Positions 1 to 9,377 of a DNA stretch of 64,000 nucleotides are shown piece after piece (position 1 is the stretch's first letter; every line of letters begins with the position of its first letter). The position numbers were made by a program, and so were the translations under genes. Source of the stretch: Syntrophorhabdaceae bacterium (GTDB lineage: Bacteria; Desulfobacterota; Syntrophorhabdia; Syntrophorhabdales; Syntrophorhabdaceae); assembly GCA_035541755.1 (NCBI GenBank), contig DATKMQ010000179.1:1-64000 (forward strand), read 5' to 3'. Below the pieces are notes generated by a model. It did not search any database. It saw only the letters and a program-made list of their open reading frames with translations, and was not told where the DNA came from.

Positions 1-1
1 C

Positions 2-1033
2 AAGAGACTTCATATCGTCCTCTTCACGAGGCAGTTGTCCACAATGATCACATCCGGATTACCTCTCGTGCAATCGCTTGAGATCCTGGCGAACCAGATC
101 GAAGACCTCAATTTCAGGGGTATCGTCCGTGAGATAAAAACTAAGATAGAGGGAGGTTCCCGATTTGCAGATGCCTTGCACGACTTTCCTCAGTGTTTTG
201 ACGAACTCTACGTCAACCTTGTTGTTGCAGGCGAAGAGGGCGGTCTTCTCGACAACGTACTCCAGCGATTGGCAACCTATATGGAGAAATCTGAGAAGCT
301 TAAGAAAAAGGTCAAATCGGCAATGATATATCCTGTGGCCATCATCACCGTAGCAATCGGCGTGGTCATGGTCCTTTTGCTGTTTGTTATCCCCGTATTT
401 GAAAAGATGTTTAAAGAGATGGGCGCCGAGCTGCCGGCCCCGACCCAGTTCGTCATAAACTTGAGCCACCTCATCGCATCCATATACGGTCTTGTTGCTC
501 TTTTCATTTTCGTAGGGGTCGTCATCGCATTCCTCCGCTATTACAAGACCGAGGGCGGCAGACGGAACATCGACGGCATCATCCTCAAGCTTCCACTTTT
601 TGGTGTACTCACCCTCAAGGCCTCCGTGGCAAGGATTACGAGGACCCTTTCCACGCTCCTTACAAGTGGTGTGGCGATCCTTGAAAGCCTTATCATTTGT
701 GCCAAAGTCGCCGGTAACAAGGTGATAGAAGACGCATTGTTGGTGGCAAGAAGTCGCATCAGTGAGGGCAAGACCATGTCGGAACCGCTGGAACAGGCCG
801 GCATATTCCCGCCCATGGTAGTCCAGATGGTCCAAGTAGGGGAATCAACAGGCGCCCTCGACAGTATGCTCGGTAAGATTGCGGACTTCTACGATGAGGA
901 CGTGGACAATCTCGTCGGCAACCTGACGGCCATGATGGAGCCGATGATCATGATGTTTCTCGGTGTGGTCTTAGGCGGCCTCATCATCGCCATGTATCTC
1001 CCCATATTCAAACTCGGCTCAGCGGTCGGCTAA
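2..1033 (+). CDS. pilC: Type IV pilus/type II secretion inner-membrane platform protein PilC/GspF, 5'-truncated by window edge
   Basis: This is the inner-membrane platform protein of a type IV pilus or type II secretion machine, which couples the PilB/GspE ATPase to the pilin. The frame is open from base 2, and the residues before the first possible start (FTRQLSTMI) already match the family's conserved FTRQL box, so the gene begins left of the window. About 343 residues remain of a usual 400. Two copies of the T2SSF domain are visible, each ending in hydrophobic segments (about residues 110-140, 160-180 and a C-terminal pair near 305-335), with GEEGG and GESTGALDSML marking the repeat. A cognate GspE-type ATPase is encoded far away at 40092. 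Whether it serves a pilus or secretion cannot be decided here. Confidence 0.93.
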   Translation, partial: KRLHIVLFTRQLSTMITSGLPLVQSLEILANQIEDLNFRGIVREIKTKIEGGSRFADALHDFPQCFDELYVNLVVAGEEGGLLDNVLQRLATYMEKSEKLKKKVKSAMIYPVAIITVAIGVVMVLLLFVIPVFEKMFKEMGAELPAPTQFVINLSHLIASIYGLVALFIFVGVVIAFLRYYKTEGGRRNIDGIILKLPLFGVLTLKASVARITRTLSTLLTSGVAILESLIICAKVAGNKVIEDALLVARSRISEGKTMSEPLEQAGIFPPMVVQMVQVGESTGALDSMLGKIADFYDEDVDNLVGNLTAMMEPMIMMFLGVVLGGLIIAMYLPIFKLGSAVG

Positions 1034-1081
1034 GAAACCTGGACCGGCTCGCAGAAAGCCGACTCGGTCGCTTTTAAACGG

Positions 1082-2059
1082 TCAGAACATACTTATTCCA
1101 CATCCCAGGTCTTCTATCATCTCCACATCGTCCCGGCTGTCTCGTCCCGTTGTCGTGAGATAATTGCCCGTCATCAGGGAGTTCGATCCGGCTACAATCG
1201 CCAGCGGCAGCAGCTGCCTCAGATTCTTTTCCTTTCCGCCGCACAATTTGATATCCTTGTCGGGCAGAATGAATCGAAAGAGCGCAACCGTCAAAAGAAT
1301 CTCCATGGGTGTCAGGGGTGTTACGCCCTCGAGGGGGGTTCCCGCAATGGGGTTCAGGATATTTATGGGCACCGAGTCCACATTGAGTTCCTTGAGGGTC
1401 AGGGCAAGCTCTATACGGTGCTCCATCTTCTCTCCGAGGCCGATGATCCCACCTGAGCATACGGAGAGCCCGGCCCTTCGGGCTACGGCAACAGTGTGGA
1501 TGTCCTCGTCATAGGCATGGGTCGAACAGATGTTGTCGAAGAAACTCCTCGATGTCTCGAGGTTGTGGTGGTATCGGAACAAGCCCGCACTCGCAAGACC
1601 GGCGGCTCTTTCACTATCAAGCATACCAAGTGACGCGCAAGGCTTTATTCCCATCCGCTTGAGACCTGCAATTGCCTCATATATTTCTTGCCATTCGTCT
1701 TGGTCGTCGATACGGGTACCGCTCGTGACAATGCCGAAATAGCCCGCGCCCGCTTTAAGGGCCGCCTCCCCTTTCTCCACAATCTCCCTGGCCGATATCA
1801 GCGGATAGACCGGTGCCGTCGTCTGATAGTGAGCCGACTGTGCGCAAAACTTACAATTCTCAGGACATATGCCCGATTTGGCATTAACGATGCCGCAAAG
1901 GCTAATCTTTCTTCCCTTAAAATGCTCTCGTATCTCCGATGCGTAGGCCAAAACGAGAAACGGCTCTTTTTGTCCGATTGCATATATATCTGACGCATCT
2001 GTAAGGTCTATTCCCTTCTCAATTGCTTTCTCCTTGAATTTTACAATACCCGGATTCAT
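1082..2059 (-). CDS. bioB: Biotin synthase BioB (radical SAM)
   Basis: BioB inserts sulfur into dethiobiotin, the last step of biotin synthesis. The 325-residue protein has the radical-SAM CxxxCxxC (C65, C69, C72) and the BioB boxes YHHNLETS and CSGGIIGLGE. Of the four ligands that hold the auxiliary cluster in the E. coli enzyme, C128 and C188 have counterparts here (C141, C201), but the C97 position is Gly109 (after Phe108) and the R260 position is Lys276 in KLCGGKEKN, with an extra Cys273 nearby. This looks like the BioB variety of strict anaerobes, which from memory carries a different auxiliary Fe-S cluster. It is last in a minus-strand run, 48 bases after trmFO. bioD is 32 kb away, so the biotin genes are dispersed. 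Confidence 0.93.
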   Translation of the reverse strand: MNPGIVKFKEKAIEKGIDLTDASDIYAIGQKEPFLVLAYASEIREHFKGRKISLCGIVNAKSGICPENCKFCAQSAHYQTTAPVYPLISAREIVEKGEAALKAGAGYFGIVTSGTRIDDQDEWQEIYEAIAGLKRMGIKPCASLGMLDSERAAGLASAGLFRYHHNLETSRSFFDNICSTHAYDEDIHTVAVARRAGLSVCSGGIIGLGEKMEHRIELALTLKELNVDSVPINILNPIAGTPLEGVTPLTPMEILLTVALFRFILPDKDIKLCGGKEKNLRQLLPLAIVAGSNSLMTGNYLTTTGRDSRDDVEMIEDLGCGISMF

Positions 2060-2107
2060 CTCTCCTCCAGACCCGATCGCGGAACCACTTTTCGGCCGCC
2101 ACCCGCA

Positions 2108-3394
2108 CTATTCATCTATGTCCTTTATCCACAGCTCGATGGAATTAAGCGCCTTTTCAACAGCTTTTTCTTTCTCCCTCTTCCCATAGCCCTGAAGAAG
2201 TCCAAAGTTGACATTCATTGGCTGGAAATCTCTTGTCTCAGTAGTTATGTATTGCAGCAGGGCACCTATGCACGTGTGTCCTGGCGGTGGAGTGAATGTC
2301 TTCCCGTGCGCATACAAATGCGCCGAAATACCCGCAAGTAATCCCATGGCCGTCGCTTCGACATACCCCTCGACACCGGTTATCTGCCCTGCAAAAAAAA
2401 TATCACCATGTCCCTTGAGTTGCAATGTGCTCTTGAGCGCAACCGGGGAATGAATATATGTATTCCTGTGAATGCTCCCGTGCCTCAGAAAAAGCGCGTT
2501 TTTAAGGGCGGGGATCAACCTGAACACCCTTTCCTGTTCCTGGTATTTCAATTTTGTCTGATATCCGACCATATTAAACATAGTGCCTGCCGCGTTTTCC
2601 CGTCTTAACTGTACCACGGCGAAAGGCCGCTTTCCGGTTCGTTTGTCGGTAAGGCCCACAGGTTTCATGGGCCCATACAAGAGCGTCTGCCTGCCACGCT
2701 CGGCCATGACCTCGATGGGCAAACAGCCTTCGAAATAGGAGGTCTTTTCAAATTCTCTGAGGTCCACCCTTTGGGCTCTTATCAGCTCCTCGTAGAATAA
2801 ATCGTACTCCCTTTCCGTGAGCGGACAGTTCAAATAGTCGTGGCTTTCCTCCTTAATATACCTCGATGCATAGAACGCATGTTCCATATCGACCGAGCCG
2901 CCATCGACAATGGGGGAAATTGCGTCGAAGAACCAGAGATTTTCTTCCCCGGTGAGTGAGCGTATCTTCTCAGTAAGATCTGGGCTTGTCAGCGGCCCCG
3001 TTGCGATAATCACAACCCCGGGTGGCACGTCCTTCACTTCTTCCCGGACGATACGGATCAGAGCATGGTCCTCGATCCTTCTCGTCACTCTTTGTGCAAA
3101 TTTCTCTCGATCCACAACAAGCGCCTTGCCGCCTGGAATGGCAGACTCTTCCGCAGTTTCGATGATAAGAGAGTCAAGTCTTTTCAACTCCTCTTTGATA
3201 AGCCCGTGGGCATTGCCCAGGTCCTTTGATTTGAGAGAGTTACTGCAGACAAGCTCCGCAAGGTATTCGGTTTTGTGTGCCGGGGTAGAAGCTTCAGGCC
3301 TCATTTCATAGAGGGCTACCGCGCTGCCTCTTCTTGCGATCTGGTATGCAGCCTCAGTACCGGCAAGCCCTCCGCCGATTACTTTGATTTCCAT
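2108..3394 (-). CDS. trmFO: Methylenetetrahydrofolate-tRNA-(uracil-54-C5)-methyltransferase TrmFO
   Basis: TrmFO makes m5U54 in the T-loop of tRNA using methylene-tetrahydrofolate and FAD. The N-terminus carries the FAD-binding Rossmann motif IKVIGGGLAGTEAA, and the family blocks EMRPEAST, LVCSNSLKS, FFDAISPIVDGGS and GVEGYVEATAMG follow in order over the normal 428-430 residue length. A TTG start six bases upstream is possible, but ATG at 3394 is preferred because a TAAGGG Shine-Dalgarno lies six bases before it and the protein then starts directly at the Rossmann strand. It overlaps the end of topA by 16 bases, so translational coupling is likely. Confidence 0.95.
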   Translation of the reverse strand: MEIKVIGGGLAGTEAAYQIARRGSAVALYEMRPEASTPAHKTEYLAELVCSNSLKSKDLGNAHGLIKEELKRLDSLIIETAEESAIPGGKALVVDREKFAQRVTRRIEDHALIRIVREEVKDVPPGVVIIATGPLTSPDLTEKIRSLTGEENLWFFDAISPIVDGGSVDMEHAFYASRYIKEESHDYLNCPLTEREYDLFYEELIRAQRVDLREFEKTSYFEGCLPIEVMAERGRQTLLYGPMKPVGLTDKRTGKRPFAVVQLRRENAAGTMFNMVGYQTKLKYQEQERVFRLIPALKNALFLRHGSIHRNTYIHSPVALKSTLQLKGHGDIFFAGQITGVEGYVEATAMGLLAGISAHLYAHGKTFTPPPGHTCIGALLQYITTETRDFQPMNVNFGLLQGYGKREKEKAVEKALNSIELWIKDIDE

Positions 3395-5586
3395 CCACAA
3401 CCCTTACGAAGACAGAGCGGACTTCTTCTAAAGGAAAAGAGCGTGGGAGCGCCACAAACCGGACAGGGTCCTTCCGCCGGCTCCTTATTTGTAGCAAAAG
3501 AACATTTCGGATACTGCGAGCAACTGATAAACCTCTTCTTCTTTTTGGAGGTCTTCTCAACGAGTTTTCCTGTGCACCCTTCCTCGGGGCAGTGAAAACC
3601 GAGGGAGTACGCCTCAGTATGTTTGCAATCCGGATAATTGCTGCAGGCAAGAAATCTGCCGAACCGGCCTCTCTTCTCAATGAGGTTTCCACCGCATTTC
3701 GGGCAGGTCCCTTTGATCTCCTGTTCCACAACGCTGATAGTTCCGTCCTCACCAACCCTGACATTCTTCTTGTTCTTACATTCTGGCTTTCCCGAGCAGA
3801 CAAGGTACTCGCCGTTCTTTCCCCATCTGAGAAGCATGTGCTTGCCGCACTGATCACAAATTATATCGGTCTTCTTCTCTTCCTTCTTCAGACTTTTCAT
3901 GGTCTCTTTTGCTTTGTCCAGTTCCTTTTGGAAAGCGGAATTGAACCTTTGCAGGGTTTTGACCCAATCTTTCTGTCCATCCTCAATAAGATCGAGCCTT
4001 TCTTCCACTCTCGCCGTGAAACCGACGTCAACGATCACAGGAAAGAACTCAACCAGGACCTTGTTGACGGTTCTTCCGAGGGGTGTGGGTGCGAGCCTTC
4101 CTTTCTCCTTCTTTACGTAATCTCTGTCTTCCACCGTGCTCACAATAGTCGCATAGGTGGACGGTCTTCCGATACCTTTCATCTCAAGGGCTCTGATGAG
4201 CGATGCTTCCGAATAACGGGGCGGAGGATTTGTAAAGCGTTGTTTCAAAATGGTATCGACGTGCGAGAGCGTTCCGCCTTTTGCCATGGGGGGAAGCTGT
4301 GATCCTTGTTCTTCCTCGTCTGACTTCTCCTCGTAAATTCTTGCGAAGCCGTCAAAGAGCACCCGCTCCCCTTTTGCGACGAAGAGAAAGTCTCCGGTTA
4401 CTATATTTGCCGTTGTAATTTCGACCTTTTCATGGGCCATCTGGGACGCCACAAACCGTTTCCATATGAGATTATAGAGGGCGAAGAGGTCTTTATCAAC
4501 GAACTGCTTTACCTTGTCGGGTGTAAGTGACACCGACGTTGGACGTATGGCCTCATGGGCATCTTGAGCGCTTTTCTTGTTCTTGAAGAAATTTGGTTTT
4601 TGAGGTACGTATGTTTTTCCGAAGCTATTCTCGATGTAACTCCTCGCTTCGGTGATCGCTTCCATCGATACCCTCACTGAATCCGTTCTCATGTAAGTGA
4701 TGAGACCTACCTGGCCTTCCTTTCCGATCTCCACGCCTTCATAGAGCTTTTGCGCCAGCATCATCGTTCTTTTGGGCGAAAAGCGAAGCACCCGTGACGC
4801 CTCCTGTTGAAGCCTGCTCGTGATAAATGCCGGCTGCGGCACCAGGTCTTTCTCTTTCGTTTCGATATCGGCAATGGTAAACGGCTTACCGGCTATCTGT
4901 CTTTTTATCTCCTCGGCTTCTTTTTCCGAGGGCACCCTGATCTTTTCCCCTCCCTTTCTTTCGAGGGTAGCTGTGATTTCTTCCCCTGTCGGGAGCTTGA
5001 GCTCGACCTCTATGATCCAGTATTCTTCTTTCTGGAAATTTTCTATTTCTTCTTCCCGGTCACACACGAGCCTGAGCGCCACCGATTGGACCCTCCCCGC
5101 GGAAAGCCCATAGCTCAGCTTCTCCCACAGCAATGGACTGATCTTATAGCCCACGAGTCTGTCCAGGATGCGTCGCGCCTTTTGCGCGTTGTATTTCGCC
5201 TCGTCCAGGTGAGTCGGCGCCTTCAGGGCGTCAAGTACACCCTTCTTCGTGATCTCGTGAAAAAGGACCCGTTCTATTTCTTTTTTCTTCCCGATCACCT
5301 CGGCTACGTGGAAGGCAATGGCTTCTCCCTCCCGGTCGGGGTCTGAACCTATGTATATTTTGTCGGCCTCTTTCCCTGCCTTTTTCAACTCCTCAACGAC
5401 TTTTGATTTACCCTTGACCGTCATGAAATGAGGCGTAAAATCTTTCTCAATATCGACACCGAGTTTGCTTTTCGGCAAGTCCTTGATATGTCCGTAAGTC
5501 GCCTTAATCGTAAAACCTTTGCCAAGGTACTTGGAAAGCGTCTTCATCTTGGTGGGCGACTCAACAACTAAAAGTGATTTTCCCAT
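3379..5586 (-). CDS. topA: DNA topoisomerase I (type IA)
   Basis: TopA relaxes negative supercoils by a transient 5'-phosphotyrosine break. The 735-residue protein shows a Toprim domain at the N-terminus (VVESPTKMKTL, then the acidic triad in SDPDREGEAIAFH), the active-site tyrosine in GLITYMRTDSVR near residue 305, and the DNA gate domains. The C-terminus carries three clear four-Cys zinc ribbons and a fourth terminal Cys cluster (CPVCG...CLRKGCG), as in many deltaproteobacterial TopA proteins. It follows dprA by 256 bases and overlaps trmFO, the common dprA-topA-trmFO order. Confidence 0.96.
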   Translation of the reverse strand: MGKSLLVVESPTKMKTLSKYLGKGFTIKATYGHIKDLPKSKLGVDIEKDFTPHFMTVKGKSKVVEELKKAGKEADKIYIGSDPDREGEAIAFHVAEVIGKKKEIERVLFHEITKKGVLDALKAPTHLDEAKYNAQKARRILDRLVGYKISPLLWEKLSYGLSAGRVQSVALRLVCDREEEIENFQKEEYWIIEVELKLPTGEEITATLERKGGEKIRVPSEKEAEEIKRQIAGKPFTIADIETKEKDLVPQPAFITSRLQQEASRVLRFSPKRTMMLAQKLYEGVEIGKEGQVGLITYMRTDSVRVSMEAITEARSYIENSFGKTYVPQKPNFFKNKKSAQDAHEAIRPTSVSLTPDKVKQFVDKDLFALYNLIWKRFVASQMAHEKVEITTANIVTGDFLFVAKGERVLFDGFARIYEEKSDEEEQGSQLPPMAKGGTLSHVDTILKQRFTNPPPRYSEASLIRALEMKGIGRPSTYATIVSTVEDRDYVKKEKGRLAPTPLGRTVNKVLVEFFPVIVDVGFTARVEERLDLIEDGQKDWVKTLQRFNSAFQKELDKAKETMKSLKKEEKKTDIICDQCGKHMLLRWGKNGEYLVCSGKPECKNKKNVRVGEDGTISVVEQEIKGTCPKCGGNLIEKRGRFGRFLACSNYPDCKHTEAYSLGFHCPEEGCTGKLVEKTSKKKKRFISCSQYPKCSFATNKEPAEGPCPVCGAPTLFSFRRSPLCLRKGCGWKSK

Positions 5587-5842
5587 CTATGTTCTCCTCT
5601 GCGGGGGTTCGGTATCGGTCTTCCTCCAGGAATCACCGTCAGTGAACCTGCGCGAGATTTTCAATTTGTTATGTGCGGTGACAGCCACTAAAGCGCCTCT
5701 CCCTTCTCTTCTCGGCCGCGCCGTGAAGGAAAGAGACCGCCCCATCCTTCACGAGAACGGAATTTCGTGCTCAGGTATCCTAATCGAAAATAACCCGAAA
5801 ATCAAATCCATCTCTTTTTTTATCGGAAGTACCGATCTTTGA

Positions 5843-6895
5843 TTACCTTTTCATATAGAACCCGCCCGGCGTTTCGCGGATGAGTTCCTTCATTTCAAGT
5901 TTCGTAAGGATAGCCATGACTTGCTTTGCCGCCATGCCGCTCTTTTCGATGACTTCATCCACGTGAATTTTCAGGGCACCGATGATCGAAAAGATGCGCT
6001 CTTCCTCCCTGTTGATGTTAGCAGGCTCTTTGGGTTTCAACACAAGACCGGGAAAACAGGTTGATACAATGTCGTCGATATTTTCAACGAGCTTGGCCCC
6101 CTGCTTGATCAGGGCATTGGCTCCTCTATATTCGTCACGAAAGACGCTGCCGGGAATCGCCATGACTTCCCTGCCGTATTCGAGACCAAGCCGCGCCGTG
6201 ATCAGCGAGCCGCTCTTCTTTGATGCTTCGATCACGAGAATACCCTTGGATAACCCTGCTATGATCCTGTTCCGCTCGGGAAAGTGGAATGGAAGCGGCT
6301 CTTCCTGCGGGCCGTACTCACTGATCAGAAGACCCTTTTCCGCAATATGCCCGTAGAGTTGTCTATTCTCCGGTGGATAGCACACATCGACACCGCAGCC
6401 GAATACGGCAACGGTGCCTCCGTTTCCTTTAACAGCGCCCTTGTGAGCCGATGAATCGATGCCCCTGGCAAAACCGCTCACAACGGTTATTCCCACGGAG
6501 GAGAGCGTCTCAGCTATCTTCTCGGCAAGATTCATACCCTCAAAAGTGGCCCTCCGTGAGCCGACTATTGCCAGCATATTGCAGCCGGCGTCGAGGGAAC
6601 CCTTCTTGTAGAGCACGACCGGCGCGTCAGGAATATGTTTGAGAAGCGGCGGATATTCCGCATCCCGTATGGTCGCGATCCGCCCACCCATGGAATCGAG
6701 TACTTTCAGATCGCTTTCGATCTTTCCCCAGCCTTTAAAAGAAGAGGCGGCGCTTCGCACGGCGCCATCTAAGCAGCCCACCTTCTTTTCAAAAAGGTCA
6801 CCAATATTGTCAAAGCTGAGAGCAATGTCCCTTTTCACTATGTTGCTCACACGCCTCAACCGTGAAAGGGCGATGAGTGCGACTCGTTCATCCAT
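5843..6895 (-). CDS. dprA: DNA-processing protein DprA (Smf)
   Basis: DprA protects incoming single-stranded DNA and loads RecA on it during transformation; many non-competent bacteria also carry it. The 350-residue protein has an N-terminal helical region (about 1-80), the Rossmann-like DprA core with IVGSRRAT, SGFARGIDSSAHKGA, GCGVDVCYPPEN, LISEYG, FPERNRIIAGLS and SGSLITA, and a C-terminal winged helix (about 290-350). It sits in the minus-strand run between a YdcF-like gene and topA. No other competence genes are in the window, so its role in uptake is not shown. Confidence 0.95.
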   Translation of the reverse strand: MDERVALIALSRLRRVSNIVKRDIALSFDNIGDLFEKKVGCLDGAVRSAASSFKGWGKIESDLKVLDSMGGRIATIRDAEYPPLLKHIPDAPVVLYKKGSLDAGCNMLAIVGSRRATFEGMNLAEKIAETLSSVGITVVSGFARGIDSSAHKGAVKGNGGTVAVFGCGVDVCYPPENRQLYGHIAEKGLLISEYGPQEEPLPFHFPERNRIIAGLSKGILVIEASKKSGSLITARLGLEYGREVMAIPGSVFRDEYRGANALIKQGAKLVENIDDIVSTCFPGLVLKPKEPANINREEERIFSIIGALKIHVDEVIEKSGMAAKQVMAILTKLEMKELIRETPGGFYMKR

Positions 6896-6973
6896 ACAGT
6901 GAAGAACCTTTCAGCACATCTTATGAGGGTTAGCCTGACCCCGGGTGGTCTCGATGCCGGCCATTCCAACGTT

Positions 6974-7621
6974 TCACTGGTCTATCTTTCGCTTTTGTCC
7001 GGTTTTGAATCCTGAAAAATAGTACGATCCGAGTTCATAGACTTCCTTTACGAAAACTATGCGCGACGTGCCGTCTTTCCACCATCTGTCTTTCTTAAAA
7101 TAGGAAACCTCTACGGGCTTTATCATGAACAAGGTCTTGGCCTGGCCCCGCGAGGAATCAAAGATGTCATGAAATCTCCTCGAAGCATATTCAGGAACGA
7201 GGATGATGACCTTCTTGACTCCCATGGCCTGAAATTTCTCCTTTATCGTGGTGAGCCTGGCATCTTCCTCACCCTCAGCACTTACGGGCTTTACGATATT
7301 CTCCTTGATACCCTTGGTCTGAGCCATCTTTGCAACCAGATCGGCTATGCCTATGCCGAAAATCCTGTCCTCTTCAACGTAGATCGCTTTACAGTTCCCG
7401 GCCCAGTATTCCCTGAAAGCTTCGGTATAAAGCTCGCCATTTCTGTCCTCCACGAACCTGGGCACAAAGACACTGTCGCTGGGAACTATTTTATCCTCGT
7501 ATCTCATTTGTTTCGCCATGAGTCTCAGGCTGAAGGGGTGAATAAGCACACCCACAAGCACCATACAGATCACAAGGATGAATACAAGACATCCACAACC
7601 TGACTTTCCTTGATTCCCCAT
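6974..7621 (-). CDS. Membrane-anchored YdcF/SanA-like (DUF218) protein
   Basis: This is a 215-residue protein with one N-terminal transmembrane segment (about residues 10-30, after a Cys-containing start MGNQGKSGCGC) and an extracytoplasmic domain resembling the DUF218/YdcF/ElyC fold: SVFVPRF early, EGEEDARLTTIKEKFQ in the middle and VKKVIILVPEYASRRFHDIF later. Members with known roles act in envelope biogenesis; the substrate here is unknown. Start ATG 7621 was chosen because a GGGAGGG Shine-Dalgarno lies five bases upstream; an in-frame ATG ten codons earlier has none. It lies between rsmE and dprA in the same run. The family call rests on pattern recognition and is moderately sure. Confidence 0.72.
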   Translation of the reverse strand: MGNQGKSGCGCLVFILVICMVLVGVLIHPFSLRLMAKQMRYEDKIVPSDSVFVPRFVEDRNGELYTEAFREYWAGNCKAIYVEEDRIFGIGIADLVAKMAQTKGIKENIVKPVSAEGEEDARLTTIKEKFQAMGVKKVIILVPEYASRRFHDIFDSSRGQAKTLFMIKPVEVSYFKKDRWWKDGTSRIVFVKEVYELGSYYFSGFKTGQKRKIDQ

Positions 7622-7677
7622 TATCCCTCCCTTTGCATACGTGCCCGCCATGTCCTTGAACTACCCTTTCCCGCTCT

Positions 7678-8415
7678 TTATTTTTTGCCGTACTCGTAAA
7701 GAATGATGGAGAGGATCACGAGCGGGGTCGTTTCAGTTCTGAATATGCTTTCTCCCAGGGTGTACGAAGTAAAACCGTTTTCCTTGAGCCAGTCGATTTC
7801 AGATTCGTCGATCCCTCCTTCAGGTCCGATTACCACACACATCTCGCCCTTGAGCGATGATGAGAAAAGTCCCTTCAGCGTGTTCTGTTTTTCTTTCTCG
7901 TAGAGCACGATACGGTTTTTGACGGAAATGATCATGGGGGCCACGCCCCTCAGCGGTGTAGACGCCCCGATCTCGGGGACGGTAAATCGTCCGGATTGCC
8001 GGGAGGCTTCAGCGGCGATCCTTTTCCATCGTTCGAGCTTGCCTTTTTCTTTCTCTTCGAACTTCACGACAGTTCTTTTGAAAATCGTCGGCACGATTTT
8101 CTCTACGCCCAGTTCCGTGGCCTTTTCGATCAGCCAGTCCATCCGGGGGCCCTTAATGGGGCTCACGCAGAGCGTCACTTTGGGTCTTTTCTCATCCGGC
8201 TTGTGAACTACATCGAGGATCTGCACATAAAGTTCCCTGCTCTTGATGCTGTGTATGACACACCGGTAGAGATACCCTTTTCCGTCAATGAGGTCGATCC
8301 TGTCTCCCAACGTTTTTCTGAGAACGGAAACCACATATTTATGCATGGGCCCGGTCACCAGGGCCATGCCGTTCTTCATCTTCAGTTTGTCAACAAATAC
8401 CCTTCTTACTTCCAT
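7678..8415 (-). CDS. rsmE: 16S rRNA m3U1498 methyltransferase RsmE
   Basis: RsmE N3-methylates U1498 of 16S rRNA. It is a SPOUT-class enzyme with an N-terminal PUA-like domain and a C-terminal trefoil-knot SAM site. The diagnostic boxes KGPRMDWLIEKATELGV, RWKRIAAEASRQSGR, VIGPEGG and LGESIFRTETTPL are all present. ATG 8415 (245 aa) is preferred: GGAAG lies about eight bases before it, while ATG 8421, which overlaps the stop of the upstream gene as ATGA, leaves almost no spacing. The upstream YhaM-like gene ends at 8418, so the two are coupled. Confidence 0.94.
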   Translation of the reverse strand: MEVRRVFVDKLKMKNGMALVTGPMHKYVVSVLRKTLGDRIDLIDGKGYLYRCVIHSIKSRELYVQILDVVHKPDEKRPKVTLCVSPIKGPRMDWLIEKATELGVEKIVPTIFKRTVVKFEEKEKGKLERWKRIAAEASRQSGRFTVPEIGASTPLRGVAPMIISVKNRIVLYEKEKQNTLKGLFSSSLKGEMCVVIGPEGGIDESEIDWLKENGFTSYTLGESIFRTETTPLVILSIILYEYGKK

Positions 8416-8417
8416 GA

Positions 8418-9377
8418 TCATTCTTCCGGAATTTTGTAGAATCGAGATTCGTATAGCCTGTGATATTCGGTCCACCTTTCGTCTTCCATGTTTTCCTTCA
8501 TGTGTTCCTTAACGCCCATAACTTTGGCGTCGAGGTTATCGAGGTAGTGGACCACAAGCGCTTCAATAAACATCGGTTTCTTCGGAGATCCCCATTCTTC
8601 AACACCATGGTGGCTTACAATAATATGGTAGAGGGCATCGGCAAGGTGATCGGGAAAGTCTTTTGTTTCACGGATAAGGTCGCTTAGGATGGTCACGCCT
8701 AGCGCGATATGCCCCATCAGTCTTCCTCGGTCCGTGTACCTGAATCCCCTCTTCACGTCGATCTCTTCGATCTTGCCGATATCGTGGAGCAAACACCCGG
8801 CAAGGATAATATCGAGATCTCCCCTTAAGGCTTCAGCGGCCGTACGGGCCATTCGCGTCATGGACAGAGAATGTTCGAGAAGGCCTCCGACGTAGGTATG
8901 GTGCACGCCGATGGAAGCGGGGTAGAAGAAGAATTTTTCCAGCATCTCCTTCTTTTCATTTATCAGGGTAAAAAGTCCGCCTATGGCGCGATTCTTAAAT
9001 TCTCCCGTAACCTTGAAATATTCTTCCTTTAAGGCATCACAATTGGTCTCACTTTCAGGGAAGAACTGGCGTATGAGCTCGAAAGGCAGTTCTTCGTCCA
9101 CCCTCTTTATATCCGTTATATTGAGTTGCAGTTTTTCCTGATAGACCCTTGGTCTGCCCTTGACGTAGACGATGTCGTTTTTTTCGAAAAGACTGTTCAA
9201 TTCATCGACCCTCTCCCAGACTTTTGCCTCTATAACGCCGCTTTTGTCCTTGAGATTCAGGCTGATGTATTTCGCGTTGGTTTTGGTTGTATAGGTCCCT
9301 TTTCTCGACACCACAAAATAGTCGTTGACCGTGGCCCCCTCTTCAGTGATGTCTCTGACGAATATCTTTTTATCCAT
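8418..9377 (-). CDS. OB-fold plus HD-domain protein, YhaM-like 3'-5' exoribonuclease
   Basis: This 319-residue protein begins with an OB-fold nucleic-acid-binding domain (about residues 10-95, with YISLNLKDKSGVIEAKVW) and continues into an HD-domain phosphohydrolase with GLLEHSLSM, the metal pair LLHDIGK and IVSHHGVEEWGSP. This domain order is that of YhaM/CBF1, a 3'-5' exonuclease acting on RNA and some DNA ends. The assignment is by architecture; activity is inferred. It overlaps the end of thiL by eight bases and rsmE by a few, in a tight minus-strand operon. Confidence 0.85.
   Translation of the reverse strand: MDKKIFVRDITEEGATVNDYFVVSRKGTYTTKTNAKYISLNLKDKSGVIEAKVWERVDELNSLFEKNDIVYVKGRPRVYQEKLQLNITDIKRVDEELPFELIRQFFPESETNCDALKEEYFKVTGEFKNRAIGGLFTLINEKKEMLEKFFFYPASIGVHHTYVGGLLEHSLSMTRMARTAAEALRGDLDIILAGCLLHDIGKIEEIDVKRGFRYTDRGRLMGHIALGVTILSDLIRETKDFPDHLADALYHIIVSHHGVEEWGSPKKPMFIEALVVHYLDNLDAKVMGVKEHMKENMEDERWTEYHRLYESRFYKIPEE

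Noticed and set aside
59-835. A 258-residue minus-strand frame opposite pilC
   Set aside because: It is a shadow of the pilC codons; the plus-strand protein matches the PilC family throughout.
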